Shown here: positions 36,460 to 44,146 of the stretch, piece after piece
Layout of the letters: each line of letters opens with the position of its first letter
Position numbering within the stretch: position 1 is the stretch's first letter
Source of the DNA: Armatimonadota bacterium
GTDB lineage: Bacteria; Armatimonadota; HRBIN16
Reading direction: 5' to 3'
Assembly (NCBI GenBank): GCA_026003175.1
Contig: BPGT01000001.1
Location: 62,001-126,000, forward strand
Length of the DNA: 64,000 nt
Translations under genes and position numbers: made by a program
Notes under the pieces: model-generated
Seen by the model: only the letters and a program-made list of their open reading frames with translations
What the model was told of the DNA's origin: nothing
Databases searched by the model: none

Positions 36460-36780
36460 CTACAGCAACGCCTCCAGTTTTTGCACAATCGTTTGCTTGG
36501 GCACCACGCCCACTATCATATCCTGCACCTTACCGTCCTTGAAAAACAGCAGGGTGGGTATGCTCTGGATGCCATAGCGCAGTGCCAGCTCCGGTTCCTC
36601 GTCTACGTTCACTTTGACCACCTTCGCTCTGCCGGCGTACTCCTGCGAGATGGCGTCCACGTGCGGGGCGATCGCCTTGCAGGGACCGCACCACACCGCC
36701 CAGAAGTCCACCAGCACGGGCACGCTGGACTGCAGCACTTCTGCGTCAAACTGGTCTGTGGTCACATGGGTTGCGTTCAT
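36460..36780 (-). CDS. trxA: Thioredoxin
   Basis: The 106-residue protein is full length. The active site is [16 protein letters not shown] with the WCGPC redox pair (normally WCGPCK). The cis-proline loop [14 protein letters not shown] and the fold core [17 protein letters not shown] are present. It reduces disulfides in the cytosol. A GCCACC-free GGCAGGAGGCAGCA-type ribosome binding site stands before the ATG. The next gene downstream, DUF1015, is 4 bp away. Confidence 0.94.
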   Translation of the reverse strand: MNATHVTTDQFDAEVLQSSVPVLVDFWAVWCGPCKAIAPHVDAISQEYAGRAKVVKVNVDEEPELALRYGIQSIPTLLFFKDGKVQDMIVGVVPKQTIVQKLEALL

Positions 36781-36849
36781 TGCTGCCTCCTGCCAAAAAA
36801 CTCACGTCCTCATTATGGGGGATAAAAGGGCGTTTTGTCAACCGATAAC

Positions 36850-37035
36850 GAGGGTGTTCGAAATTGCTGGTTGAATGGATAGATAACCTAACCCCCTTGC
36901 CCCCTTCCCTGCAAGGGAAGGGGGAACGCCCCTCTCCTCGCAGGAGAGGGGACGGGGGTGAGGTAAGGCAGGGATAGCAAGAACGCCTCTCTCCTTGCGC
37001 TACAACCAACTTCTCAACAATTCTCGAACACCCTC
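36850..37035 (+). mobile_element. MITE-1 copy C
   Basis: This 186-bp copy is flanked by the 9-bp duplication ACCGATAAC (36841-36849 and 37036-37044). It lies about 70 bp before the promoter of the ArsR-type regulator gene at 37177, in the same orientation as copies A and D. Confidence 0.9.
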
Positions 37036-37104
37036 ACCGATAACGGCTTGCAGAGCAAGTGTCCCCGTGAAAACACCGTTTTTTGGCTCCGACCGCGAAA
37101 AATC

Positions 37105-37143
37105 ATGCAAACCCTTGCATAATCATAGACAGGATGTTATAAT
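37105..37143 (+). promoter_or_regulatory. Promoter with overlapping palindrome before ArsR-type regulator 1
   Basis: TTGCAT (37115-37120), a 17-bp spacer and TATAAT (37138-37143). The -35 is one arm of a perfect palindrome ATGCAA-ACCC-TTGCAT (37105-37120). A palindrome on the -35 is a natural operator for the regulator encoded downstream. The distance to the ATG chosen is about 33 bp. Confidence 0.7.
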
Positions 37144-37176
37144 AATAGCCATCAAGTTATGTTTTTGAGGTGTGCC

Positions 37177-38154
37177 ATGCGGGCGCATATTCTGGAAGTG
37201 CACGGCTCTCAGAGCGTGGAGCTATTTAAGGCACTGGCTTCCGAAACGAGGGTGCGGATACTGGAGTTGCTCGCGCAGGGCGACATGAACATCAACGAGC
37301 TCGCTCAAGCGCTGAATACCTCTCAGCCCACCATTACCAAACATACCCAGCTGCTGGAACAAATCGGGCTGATTAAGACGGAGTACAAGCCGGGCGTACA
37401 GGGCATGCAGAAGCGTTGTCGTCTGGCATATGACCGTTTTATTGTCTCCTTCGAACCGACCAATCCCCCGGAAGACCGCGTGGAAGAGATTGAGATGCCT
37501 GTCGGCTTGTACACCCTGGTAAACCCAACCCCAACCTGCGGTCTGGCAAATCGTGAGCGGATTATCGGCTTTCTGGACGACCCGCAATCCTTTTTTGACC
37601 CCGAGCGTGCCACCGCGCAGCTGTTGTGGATGGCGGAAGGGTTTGTGGAGTACGTTTTCCCCTGCACGCTGGGAACCGGTGTGGAGATACGACGCCTCGA
37701 GCTACTGATAGAGGTCTGCTCCGAAGCGCCCAACTACGATAACGACTATCCCTCCGACATCACTGTGTGGATTAACGGGGTGGAGGTGGGAACGTGGACA
37801 TCACCGGGCGACTTCGGAGGCAGGCGAGGCAGGCTAAACCCACCCTGGTGGAACGACTATATGACGCAGTACGGCATGTTGAAAATCTGGTCTGTCGATG
37901 CAGAGGGCAGCTACGTGGACGGTACGCCTGTCTCGGAAACCACCATTGCCGACCTGATGCTGGCGCCGCACCACCCCATCATCGTACGTATCGGGGTGAA
38001 GCCCGACGCCGAACATATCGGAGGCTTTAACCTGTTCGGGCGGGGCTTCGGTAACTACGAGCAGGACCTGGTGTTGCGCCTGCATTATGTGACCAGGAGA
38101 CAGGGTAGCCGCCCGGAAGCGGTAGCGACGCGGGAAGGAGGTGAGAACAGGTGA
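37177..38154 (+). CDS. ArsR-type transcriptional regulator with large C-terminal beta domain, copy 1
   Basis: The protein has about 325 residues. ATG 37177 has GAGGTG upstream; ATG 37159 lies too close to the predicted transcription start. The N-terminus is a winged helix (LFKALASETRVRILELLAQG, INELAQALNTSQPTITKHTQ). The C-terminal 200 residues form a beta-rich domain: SEAPNYDNDYPSDITVWING, VEVGTWTSPGDFGGRRGR, FNLFGRGFGNYEQDLVLRLH. The same architecture is known in regulators from Firmicutes such as Paenibacillus. A sugar or surface-linked signal is a guess. Its stop overlaps the next start (GTGA). Confidence 0.87.
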   Translation: MRAHILEVHGSQSVELFKALASETRVRILELLAQGDMNINELAQALNTSQPTITKHTQLLEQIGLIKTEYKPGVQGMQKRCRLAYDRFIVSFEPTNPPEDRVEEIEMPVGLYTLVNPTPTCGLANRERIIGFLDDPQSFFDPERATAQLLWMAEGFVEYVFPCTLGTGVEIRRLELLIEVCSEAPNYDNDYPSDITVWINGVEVGTWTSPGDFGGRRGRLNPPWWNDYMTQYGMLKIWSVDAEGSYVDGTPVSETTIADLMLAPHHPIIVRIGVKPDAEHIGGFNLFGRGFGNYEQDLVLRLHYVTRRQGSRPEAVATREGGENR

Positions 38155-38363
38155 GTTCATCTGGCTTGAAGCGAGAAATACCCGGCTGGGTAGGGGTGGT
38201 GGTCATTGTGGTGATACTGGCGATACTGGCCATAGCTGGCTATCGCTACTTCACCGCCAGCGGGGGACGTAAGCCCGGCGAATACCCGCCAGAGGCATAT
38301 CGTCCGCCGGGGTATGTACAACCCTCACAGACGCCCGGTGCCGCAGCCGGCGGAGGGCGGTAA
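38151..38363 (+). CDS. Small single-helix membrane protein with proline-rich tail
   Basis: The 70-residue protein starts at GTG 38151, overlapping the regulator stop as GTGA, with GGAGGTGAGAACAG upstream. It begins MSSSGLKREIPGWVG, has one hydrophobic helix (about 13-30), and a Pro/Gly tail (EYPPEAYRPPGYVQPS, ending GGGR). It shares the KREIP start and the tail type with 8046-8252 and KKDIP with 42795-42959. It is the middle gene of a regulator, small protein, prepilin cassette. Function unknown. Confidence 0.75.
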   Translation: MSSSGLKREIPGWVGVVVIVVILAILAIAGYRYFTASGGRKPGEYPPEAYRPPGYVQPSQTPGAAAGGGR

Positions 38364-38448
38364 CGGTCGCACGGAGATATGGCACCAATGCGCGACCACT
38401 GCTGGTCGCGTCGACTAACACCATAAGAACCAAAGGAGGTTACCTGAA

Positions 38449-39282
38449 ATGTCCAAGCGCAAAGCGTTTACGCTGATCGAGTTGCTCGTCGTTATCGCCA
38501 TCATCGCGATACTGGCGGCGATCCTGTTCCCGGTGTTTGCCCAGGCTCGCGAGAAGGCACGAGCAGCATCCTGTCTGTCCAACATGAAGCAGCTGGGACT
38601 GGCTCTGCAGATGTTCGCCCAGGACCATGACGAGTATCTGCCCAAGGCGTGGTTCAACGACGAGCCCGACACCTCGTGCCCACAGTGCTGGGGCTACAAA
38701 GACCCGATGTGGGGCTGGGACTACGTGCTTCTGCCCTACGTCAAGAACAAGCAGATTTACCAGTGCCCATCGGATAGCGAGAGCTGGCCTCGCGGGCTGT
38801 GGAACGACACATGGAGCAACCTGCCCGACAAGCCCGATGCGGACAACATCCCCGGCTCGTATCGTATCAACATCAGCGACTACCCAAACGGACCTTGGAA
38901 CGCGCTGAAGCTGGCGGCACTGGAGAAGCCCGCAGAAGCTATCCAGATTGTGGAAAGCGTGCCGGGCATCAACAACGCGCAGTGGCACCAGGTGGCTACC
39001 TGGGAGGCTGACGAAGGCTATGTGTGCATCGACTTCACCGCCAACGTCGCCTACGGGCGCCACAACAAGACCACCGGTAACACCATTTCGCAGCGCAACC
39101 AAGGCGGTTCCAACTACGTGTTCGCCGATGGACACGCCAAGTACATGACCTGGGGGCAGACCTGGCGACGCATCGGCGACGATGTGCAGAAAGGCGGTCA
39201 AACGGTTACGCCCACCATGTGGCGACAGAACTTCAGCGGATGGAACGACCGCTGCAACTACCAGGAAGGGCAGAACCGCTAA
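38449..39282 (+). CDS. DUF1559-type prepilin-like protein
   Basis: The 277-residue protein has the prepilin leader (MSKRK, then [33 protein letters not shown]) and a DUF1559 head: [33 protein letters not shown], and the C-terminal [10 protein letters not shown] and [14 protein letters not shown] signature. It is exported and processed by a prepilin peptidase. It stands 85 bp after the small membrane protein gene, with AAAGGAGGTTACCTGAA before its ATG, and is the last gene of the first regulator cassette. Confidence 0.9.
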   Translation: MSKRKAFTLIELLVVIAIIAILAAILFPVFAQAREKARAASCLSNMKQLGLALQMFAQDHDEYLPKAWFNDEPDTSCPQCWGYKDPMWGWDYVLLPYVKNKQIYQCPSDSESWPRGLWNDTWSNLPDKPDADNIPGSYRINISDYPNGPWNALKLAALEKPAEAIQIVESVPGINNAQWHQVATWEADEGYVCIDFTANVAYGRHNKTTGNTISQRNQGGSNYVFADGHAKYMTWGQTWRRIGDDVQKGGQTVTPTMWRQNFSGWNDRCNYQEGQNR

Positions 39283-39291
39283 GGCACTACC

Positions 39292-39429
39292 TGGAGGGCG
39301 AGGCTCCTGCTGAACCGTTAGCCCCCCCTGTCGTCCCCCCGCAAACAGGGGGACAATGGGCGATCCTCCCCGTGTGCGGGGAGGGCTAGGGGTGAGGGTG
39401 AATCGGCTCGCCGGCAGGCTCGCCCTCCA
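39292..39429. repeat. 138-bp inverted-repeat element (repeat family 3), copy 2
   Basis: It starts TGGAGGGCGAGGCTCCTGCT and ends as the complement of TGGAGGGCGAGCCTGCCGGC. The interior has a CCTCCCCGTGTGCGGGGAGG hairpin. Same length as the copy at 19974-20111. It fills the gap before the GH43 gene. Confidence 0.65.
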
Positions 39430-39459
39430 TGTTGAACCATACTACCTGCGGAGGTGACG

Positions 39460-39711
39460 ATGGCAACCTACACCAACCCGGTCTATGCACGCGACTTCCC
39501 CGACCCACATGTGCTCTTCTACCGGGGCAAGTTCTACGCCTACGCCACACACTCGTCCGGTCACGACTTTCAGGTGATGGAATCGCCCGACCTGGTGCAC
39601 TGGACACACAAAGGTAGCGCGTTTCGTCCCCCCCTGGTCGCGCGAACACCTGTGGGCGCCGGAGGTGATAGCGTACCGTGGGCAGCTGTATATGACCTAT
39701 TCTGCCCGTAA
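39460..39711 (+). CDS. GH43-type glycosidase, N-terminal fragment (frameshifted)
   Basis: ATG 39460 has GCGGAGGTGACG upstream. Residues read TNPVYARDFPDPHVLFYRGK with the invariant aspartate of the GH43 base (FPDPHV), then SSGHDFQVMESPDLVHWTHK. After FRPP the frame is wrong (LVARTPVGAG) because of a seven-C run at 39628-39634; with one C less it reads PPWSREHLWAPEVIAYRG, which joins the next entry. The two fragments together form one GH43-like protein of about 300 residues. Confidence 0.75.
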   Translation: MATYTNPVYARDFPDPHVLFYRGKFYAYATHSSGHDFQVMESPDLVHWTHKGSAFRPPLVARTPVGAGGDSVPWAAVYDLFCP

Positions 39712-40369
39712 TCCACAGACAGGCAAGCACGATATCGGCATCGCCACCTCCACCAACCCGCTGGGACCGTTTACCCATCAGGCGATACTGGTGCGTGGAG
39801 ACGATAACCGCGTGGGCGTGATTGATGCTACCATCTTCTTCGACAGGGATCGCACCCCTTATCTCATCTATTCCGAGGAGGATCCGCGAGCCATCGTGAT
39901 GCGCCGCATGAGCGCCGACCTGCTGAGCGCGAGCGCGGAGAAAACAGTGCTGCTGCGTCCTGACCAAGACTGGGAGAAAGGCATTGTGGAAGCGCCCACC
40001 ATGCTCTATCGCAACCGCACCTATTACCTGTTCTACTCCGGCGGATGGTTCCAGAGCTACAAACGGGATGCCTGCTATGCGGTAGCGTATGCCACCGCCG
40101 CCTCACTGAAGGGACCCTACACCAAAGCCGAGCGCATCCTGCAAACCGTGCCGGGCAAGGTGTACAGTCCGGGGCACCAGTGTATCGTGAGCCTGCCGTC
40201 GGGCGAAATGTGGATGCTCTATCACGCCTGGGACGACCAGAATGAGCCGTTATATGGTTCCAACCCGCTAGGGCGCACGCTGCGGCTGGACAGGTTGCTG
40301 TGGAAGGGCGGCAAACCGTATGTCGACGGCCCCAGCACCGAACCCAAACCAGTGCCGAGAATATGGTGA
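39665..40369 (+). CDS. GH43-type glycosidase, C-terminal fragment (frameshifted)
   Basis: This is the main part of a five-bladed GH43 beta-propeller, reading IAYRGQLYMTYSARNPQTGK, then GVIDATIFFDRDRTPYLIYS with the pKa-modulating aspartate, and KGIVEAPTMLYRNRTYYLFY with the likely acid glutamate. The end is YSPGHQCIVSLPSGEMWMLY and RTLRLDRLLWKGGKPYVDGP. It acts on arabinan- or xylan-type polymers in related enzymes. No signal peptide is present in the joined protein. It is likely the same gene as 39460-39711, split by one extra C. Confidence 0.8.
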   Translation: MIAYRGQLYMTYSARNPQTGKHDIGIATSTNPLGPFTHQAILVRGDDNRVGVIDATIFFDRDRTPYLIYSEEDPRAIVMRRMSADLLSASAEKTVLLRPDQDWEKGIVEAPTMLYRNRTYYLFYSGGWFQSYKRDACYAVAYATAASLKGPYTKAERILQTVPGKVYSPGHQCIVSLPSGEMWMLYHAWDDQNEPLYGSNPLGRTLRLDRLLWKGGKPYVDGPSTEPKPVPRIW

Positions 40370-40674
40370 CTGGTGTGACCCTATTAGTACCGAGCAGTTC
40401 CGTGTGCCTGTCATTCTGAGCACAAGCGAAGAATCTCAGAGATGCTCCAGTTCAGCATGACACAATAGACTGTACTATAACTTTTGAGGCGATGAGCCAT
40501 TTTGTCCCTATCCTAGCTCTCCCCGCGAGCAGGGTGGGAGCCTTTCCCCTCCAATGGAGGGCATTCCTCTGTCCACGGGGGAGACAAAGTGAGAGATACC
40601 TCGTACGACTCGGCAGCAGCCTCGCCCCCCAAGAATGAGATTTCGACAGACCATTACCGGGCTGGGCAACCCCT
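40370..40674. repeat. Spacer of repeat remnants
   Basis: No gene is seen. It holds GTCATTCTGAGCACAAGCGA (about 40411) with GCATGACAC nearby, like interspersed repeats of many bacteria, hairpin remnants around 40515-40590, and a degenerate end of the 138-bp repeat at 40610-40631. Confidence 0.5.
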
Positions 40675-40860
40675 GAGGGTGTTCGAAATTGCTGGTTGAA
40701 TGGATAGATAACCTAACCCCCTTGCCCCCTTCCCTGCAAGGGAAGGGGGAACGCCCCTCTCCTCGCAGGAGAGGGGACGGGGGTGAGGTAAGGCAGGGAT
40801 AGCAAGAACGCCTCTCTCCTTGCGCTACAACCAACTTCTCAACAATTCTCGAACACCCTC
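40675..40860 (+). mobile_element. MITE-1 copy D
   Basis: This 186-bp copy is flanked by a 10-bp duplication GGCAACCCCT (40665-40674 and 40861-40870). The right duplication shares its last base with the -35 box of the next promoter (TTGACA, 40870-40875), so the element abuts the promoter. Confidence 0.9.
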
Positions 40861-40869
40861 GGCAACCCC

Positions 40870-40901
40870 TTGACAAAATGTTTCCATTTTGGTATTATAA
40901 T
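40870..40901 (+). promoter_or_regulatory. Promoter with overlapping palindrome before ArsR-type regulator 2
   Basis: TTGACA (40870-40875), a 17-bp spacer, TATTAT (40893-40898); TATAAT at 40896-40901 is an alternative at 20 bp. A perfect palindrome CAAAATG-TTTC-CATTTTG (40874-40891) overlaps the -35 and spacer. It has the same 4-bp gap as the palindrome before regulator 1. Confidence 0.72.
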
Positions 40902-40940
40902 TTCCGAAAAAGCAAATATATCTCTTTTTGGGGAAAGATA

Positions 40941-41924
40941 ATGGCTCAAACCATTCTGGAACGCAGTGTGTTCGCTTGTGAGGAGATATTTCGTGCCCTC
41001 GCCTCGGAAGCGCGGCTACGCATTTTGAAACTGCTGACCGAACGCGACCTCAACGTGAATGAAATCGCCCGCGCCCTGAACCTGAACTACCCCACGGTGT
41101 CCAAACATATTCAGGTGCTGGAGCAAGCAGGGTTGATCCTCTGTGAGTACATGCCCGGCAGTCAGGGAGCGCAGAAGCGATGTCGTCTGCGCTGGGACAA
41201 GCTTATCTTCTCATTGGAAACCGATAGCCTGACCGAACAGGTGGAAGAGATCGAAATGGCTATCGGTATGTATACCCTTGCCAATCCCTCGCCGACATGT
41301 GGACTCGCCAGTCGTGACGGGTATATCGGTTTGATGGACGATCCCCAATCCTTCTTGCTTCCAGAGCGAGCGAACGCGCAGTTGCTGTGGATGGGTAGCG
41401 GCTTTGTGGAGTACGTGTTCCCGAATTTTTTGCCGACCTCTGTGCAGATTACGCAGGTAGAGGTTGTGATGGAAATCTGTTCCGAGGCTCCAGACTATAA
41501 CAACGATTACCCGTCAGACATCACTCTCTGGATAAACGGTGTAGAAGTGGGTACCTGGACATGCCCAGGCGACTTTGGAGGCAAGAGGGGCAGGCTGAAC
41601 CCATCTTGGTGGAACGACCACGGTACGCAATTCGGAGTGTTGAAGGTCTGGTCGGTCGGAGAAGATGGCTCGTATATCGACGGAATGCGCCTTTCGGATG
41701 TAACCGTCAGGGACATCATGGTTGTACCTCAGCAACCAGTAACCGTGCGCATCGGAAACAAGCCGGATGCGAGACATGTTGGAGGATTCAACCTGTTTGG
41801 CAAGGGGTTCGGCAACTACGAGCAAGACCTGCTGCTGCGTTTGCACTACGCGCCTCTCCGTCATGCCGGCGAGACTGTGGAGGTGCAAGAAACTGCTCAA
41901 CACGGAACCTGGCCGGACGAGTAA
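40941..41924 (+). CDS. ArsR-type transcriptional regulator with large C-terminal beta domain, copy 2
   Basis: The protein has 327 residues from ATG 40941, after GGGGAAAGATA. It is a paralogue of 37177-38154. The winged helix reads IFRALASEARLRILKLLTER, NVNEIARALNLNYPTVSKHI. The C-terminal domain is highly alike: SEAPDYNNDYPSDITLWING, VEVGTWTCPGDFGGKRGR, FNLFGKGFGNYEQDLLLRLH. The recognition helices differ (TSQPTITKH against NYPTVSKHI), as do the palindromes upstream, so each may read its own operator. A prepilin gene starts 42 bp downstream. Confidence 0.88.
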   Translation: MAQTILERSVFACEEIFRALASEARLRILKLLTERDLNVNEIARALNLNYPTVSKHIQVLEQAGLILCEYMPGSQGAQKRCRLRWDKLIFSLETDSLTEQVEEIEMAIGMYTLANPSPTCGLASRDGYIGLMDDPQSFLLPERANAQLLWMGSGFVEYVFPNFLPTSVQITQVEVVMEICSEAPDYNNDYPSDITLWINGVEVGTWTCPGDFGGKRGRLNPSWWNDHGTQFGVLKVWSVGEDGSYIDGMRLSDVTVRDIMVVPQQPVTVRIGNKPDARHVGGFNLFGKGFGNYEQDLLLRLHYAPLRHAGETVEVQETAQHGTWPDE

Positions 41925-41966
41925 TCCGCCCGGTATACATAACAAGCAACTGAGGAGGAATGAAAG

Positions 41967-42788
41967 ATGCAGAGGTCTACAGCGTTCACACTGATCGAGT
42001 TGCTCGTCGTGATCGCGATTATCGCGATACTGGCGGCGATTCTGTTCCCCGTGTTCTCCCAGGCGAGAACCAAAGCGCGTCAGGCATCGGACATGAGCAA
42101 CCTCAAACAAATCGGGCTGGCGCTGGCGCAATACTCCCAGGACTACGACGAGACCATGACTCCCTGGGATATCATCGGCACTCCGGGCACAGGTTGCCCA
42201 AACGGAGGGCTTATCTACTGGCCCAAGCTGCTCCAGCCCTATGTCAAGAACACCCAGATTTTCCTCTCGCCGGGTTACGTGTTCGAGTATGACCTCGACG
42301 CGGAACCTAACCGCACGCCGTGGGTATGTCGTGAGCAGAACATCAACATCTTTTCCAATCGCTACATGCGTGTGTCGTACCTGATGAACAACATCGAACC
42401 GGAGATTTGGGACGGCACTCCGTGGAAAGATTCCCCGCTGAACCACTGGGGCATCCGTACCTACTGGTGCGGCAACCAGATTTGCGTTACGCACATGTCG
42501 GAGATTCAACTGCCTGCGAATACCCTGCACGTGGTCAACGGTCATTCCTACGGGGAATCGTGGGGAGCTCGCTTTACCGACTTCCTGCACGCGCGAGGGC
42601 TGTGGCCATGGACGGCGGTTGGTAAAGAGTGGTCTGGCGGCAAACCAGAGATACACGGCATCTTCAACAACAGAGTGAACATTCTGTGGGTGGATGGTCA
42701 CGTGAGCAGTCGCATCTGGGGCACCACCTATCCCTGTGAATGGTCGGTACAGGACGACTGCAACATGGACCCCTGGTGGCAAGGGTGA
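41967..42788 (+). CDS. DUF1559-type prepilin-like protein
   Basis: The 273-residue protein has a complete prepilin leader ([38 protein letters not shown]), then [20 protein letters not shown] and [11 protein letters not shown]. The end is [35 protein letters not shown] precedes the start. It is the middle gene of the second regulator cassette, 6 bp before the small membrane protein gene. Its closest relative here is 8308-9090. Confidence 0.9.
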   Translation: MQRSTAFTLIELLVVIAIIAILAAILFPVFSQARTKARQASDMSNLKQIGLALAQYSQDYDETMTPWDIIGTPGTGCPNGGLIYWPKLLQPYVKNTQIFLSPGYVFEYDLDAEPNRTPWVCREQNINIFSNRYMRVSYLMNNIEPEIWDGTPWKDSPLNHWGIRTYWCGNQICVTHMSEIQLPANTLHVVNGHSYGESWGARFTDFLHARGLWPWTAVGKEWSGGKPEIHGIFNNRVNILWVDGHVSSRIWGTTYPCEWSVQDDCNMDPWWQG

Positions 42789-42794
42789 TGCCCC

Positions 42795-42959
42795 ATGAAA
42801 AAAGACATTCCAACAGCATGGGTCATTGCCGCTATCGTGGTGGTGCTCGTCGCTATAGCCGCTTTCTACTATAGCCGACTAAGCGGACCGATAGTGGAAA
42901 GAACACCACCGCCGCCCGGTTACTACGGTTCCACCCCTGCACCAGCTGCGCCACGATAG
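42795..42959 (+). CDS. Small single-helix membrane protein with proline-rich tail
   Basis: The 54-residue protein starts at ATG 42795, 6 bp after the prepilin stop. It reads MKKDIPTAWV, a helix (about 8-25) ending AAFYYSR, and a tail RTPPPPGYYGSTPAPAAPR. It matches the two other small proteins (8046, 38151) in the basic-acidic-IP start, single helix and proline-rich end. The reading frame, close spacing and three-fold recurrence next to prepilins argue that it is a gene. Confidence 0.72.
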   Translation: MKKDIPTAWVIAAIVVVLVAIAAFYYSRLSGPIVERTPPPPGYYGSTPAPAAPR

Positions 42960-42998
42960 CAGGACTGGCTTGCTTGTTTGAATAAAACTACTCTGCAC

Positions 42999-43024
42999 GG
43001 GCGAGGACACTCCTCGCCCTTTAT
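42999..43024 (+). terminator. Rho-independent terminator after cassette 2
   Basis: The stem GGGCGAGGA / TCCTCGCCC with a CAC loop, followed by TTTATA. It separates the regulator cassette from the sialidase-like gene at 43040. Confidence 0.75.
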
Positions 43025-43039
43025 ACAGGACTGAGCAGC

Positions 43040-44146
43040 ATGATAGATATTCGGTGGTCCGCCGAAGTACACCCTGCTGAAGGAGCAAAAGGCTTCCTCG
43101 TGCTACCGCGTGGCGAGGTGCTTGCCACACGCACCGAAGCACGCCCTGATGGAGTGTATGTGCTCCTGTCGCGTAGCGTGGATGGCGGGCAAACCTGGCA
43201 GCGCGTCGGAACCATCGTTTCCGACCCCGACCCCGCCACCGACCTTGGCGACGGCAACCTGTGCCTGCGACGCAACGGCGAGCTGCTCTACGTATATCGC
43301 CATAACCGCTATCGTGGTGAACACGCACAAAAACCGTATTACTCTATCAAAGTGGCTGCGAGCAAAGACGGCGGCAAGTCGTGGAACGCTCATTCCACAG
43401 TGTTCGAAGTGCATCCTGCCGGAGAGGGACCCAGCCGGGGATTGTGGGCGCCGTTCCTGTTCGAGACCAGGCGCGGAGTGCTGCAATGCTACTATGACGA
43501 TGAGTATACCCCCTGGCGCGAGGGCTTCTCCGGACACCAGTGGGTGCGGATGCACACGTGGAACCCCCGAACGCACCGGTGGGAGAACCCTGTCACCGTC
43601 AGTCGCGCACACAACCCGGCACACCTCTCGCGCGACGGCATGCCCAGTGTTGTGGAACTATCCGATAGGCGATTACTCTGCGTGCTGGAGAGCGTGCAAA
43701 CCTTTCCCCCTCACGCGGGCGTAATACGCTGCGTGCAGTCGCGTGACGGCGGACGCACCTGGAGCTGGCAGCGTGAAGAGCGGCGTGTGGTGTACCAGCC
43801 TCGTGATACCCGATTTATGGCGCTGGCTCCCTGGGTGACGAAAGTGTTCGACGACCATTTACTGTGCGTCTTCATCACCGACGAGGACAGGGACACCCCC
43901 GATAAACCGGGCACCCCGCCGCCTCAGCTCAACATGGACATCAAATGCGTCTGGAGCTCCGATGGAGGCAGGACGTGGAACCTGCCTGCGCAAACCGTGT
44001 ATGCCGAAACGCACAAGTGCTATATGCCCGGTGTGGGCGTACTGAAACAGAGGGGCAGGGAGGCAGAGATTCTGGTGCTGTTTCTCGAAACGCAAAGAGG
44101 GTTTTTCAGCCGAAGAGGCGTTGTGCGGAAAGGGATCCCGAGATGA
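43040..44146 (+). CDS. Sialidase-like BNR/Asp-box protein
   Basis: The protein has 368 residues and is a six-bladed propeller of the sialidase superfamily. Four Asp boxes are visible: SRSVDGGQTW, SKDGGKSW, SRDGGRTW and SSDGGRTW. No signal peptide is seen, so it may be cytosolic. Its stop overlaps the start of the sugar-binding lipoprotein gene by ATGA, making it the first gene of a sugar-uptake operon. It may be a sialidase or another glycosidase acting on the imported sugar. Confidence 0.83.
   Translation: MIDIRWSAEVHPAEGAKGFLVLPRGEVLATRTEARPDGVYVLLSRSVDGGQTWQRVGTIVSDPDPATDLGDGNLCLRRNGELLYVYRHNRYRGEHAQKPYYSIKVAASKDGGKSWNAHSTVFEVHPAGEGPSRGLWAPFLFETRRGVLQCYYDDEYTPWREGFSGHQWVRMHTWNPRTHRWENPVTVSRAHNPAHLSRDGMPSVVELSDRRLLCVLESVQTFPPHAGVIRCVQSRDGGRTWSWQREERRVVYQPRDTRFMALAPWVTKVFDDHLLCVFITDEDRDTPDKPGTPPPQLNMDIKCVWSSDGGRTWNLPAQTVYAETHKCYMPGVGVLKQRGREAEILVLFLETQRGFFSRRGVVRKGIPR

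Noticed and set aside
18811-40860. CRISPR array from repeated 186-bp units
   Set aside because: Copies are far apart, have inverted ends and flanking target duplications; these are transposon features.
41514-42782. 422-residue open frame on the minus strand
   Set aside because: Opposite the regulator 2 and prepilin genes; no recognisable motifs.
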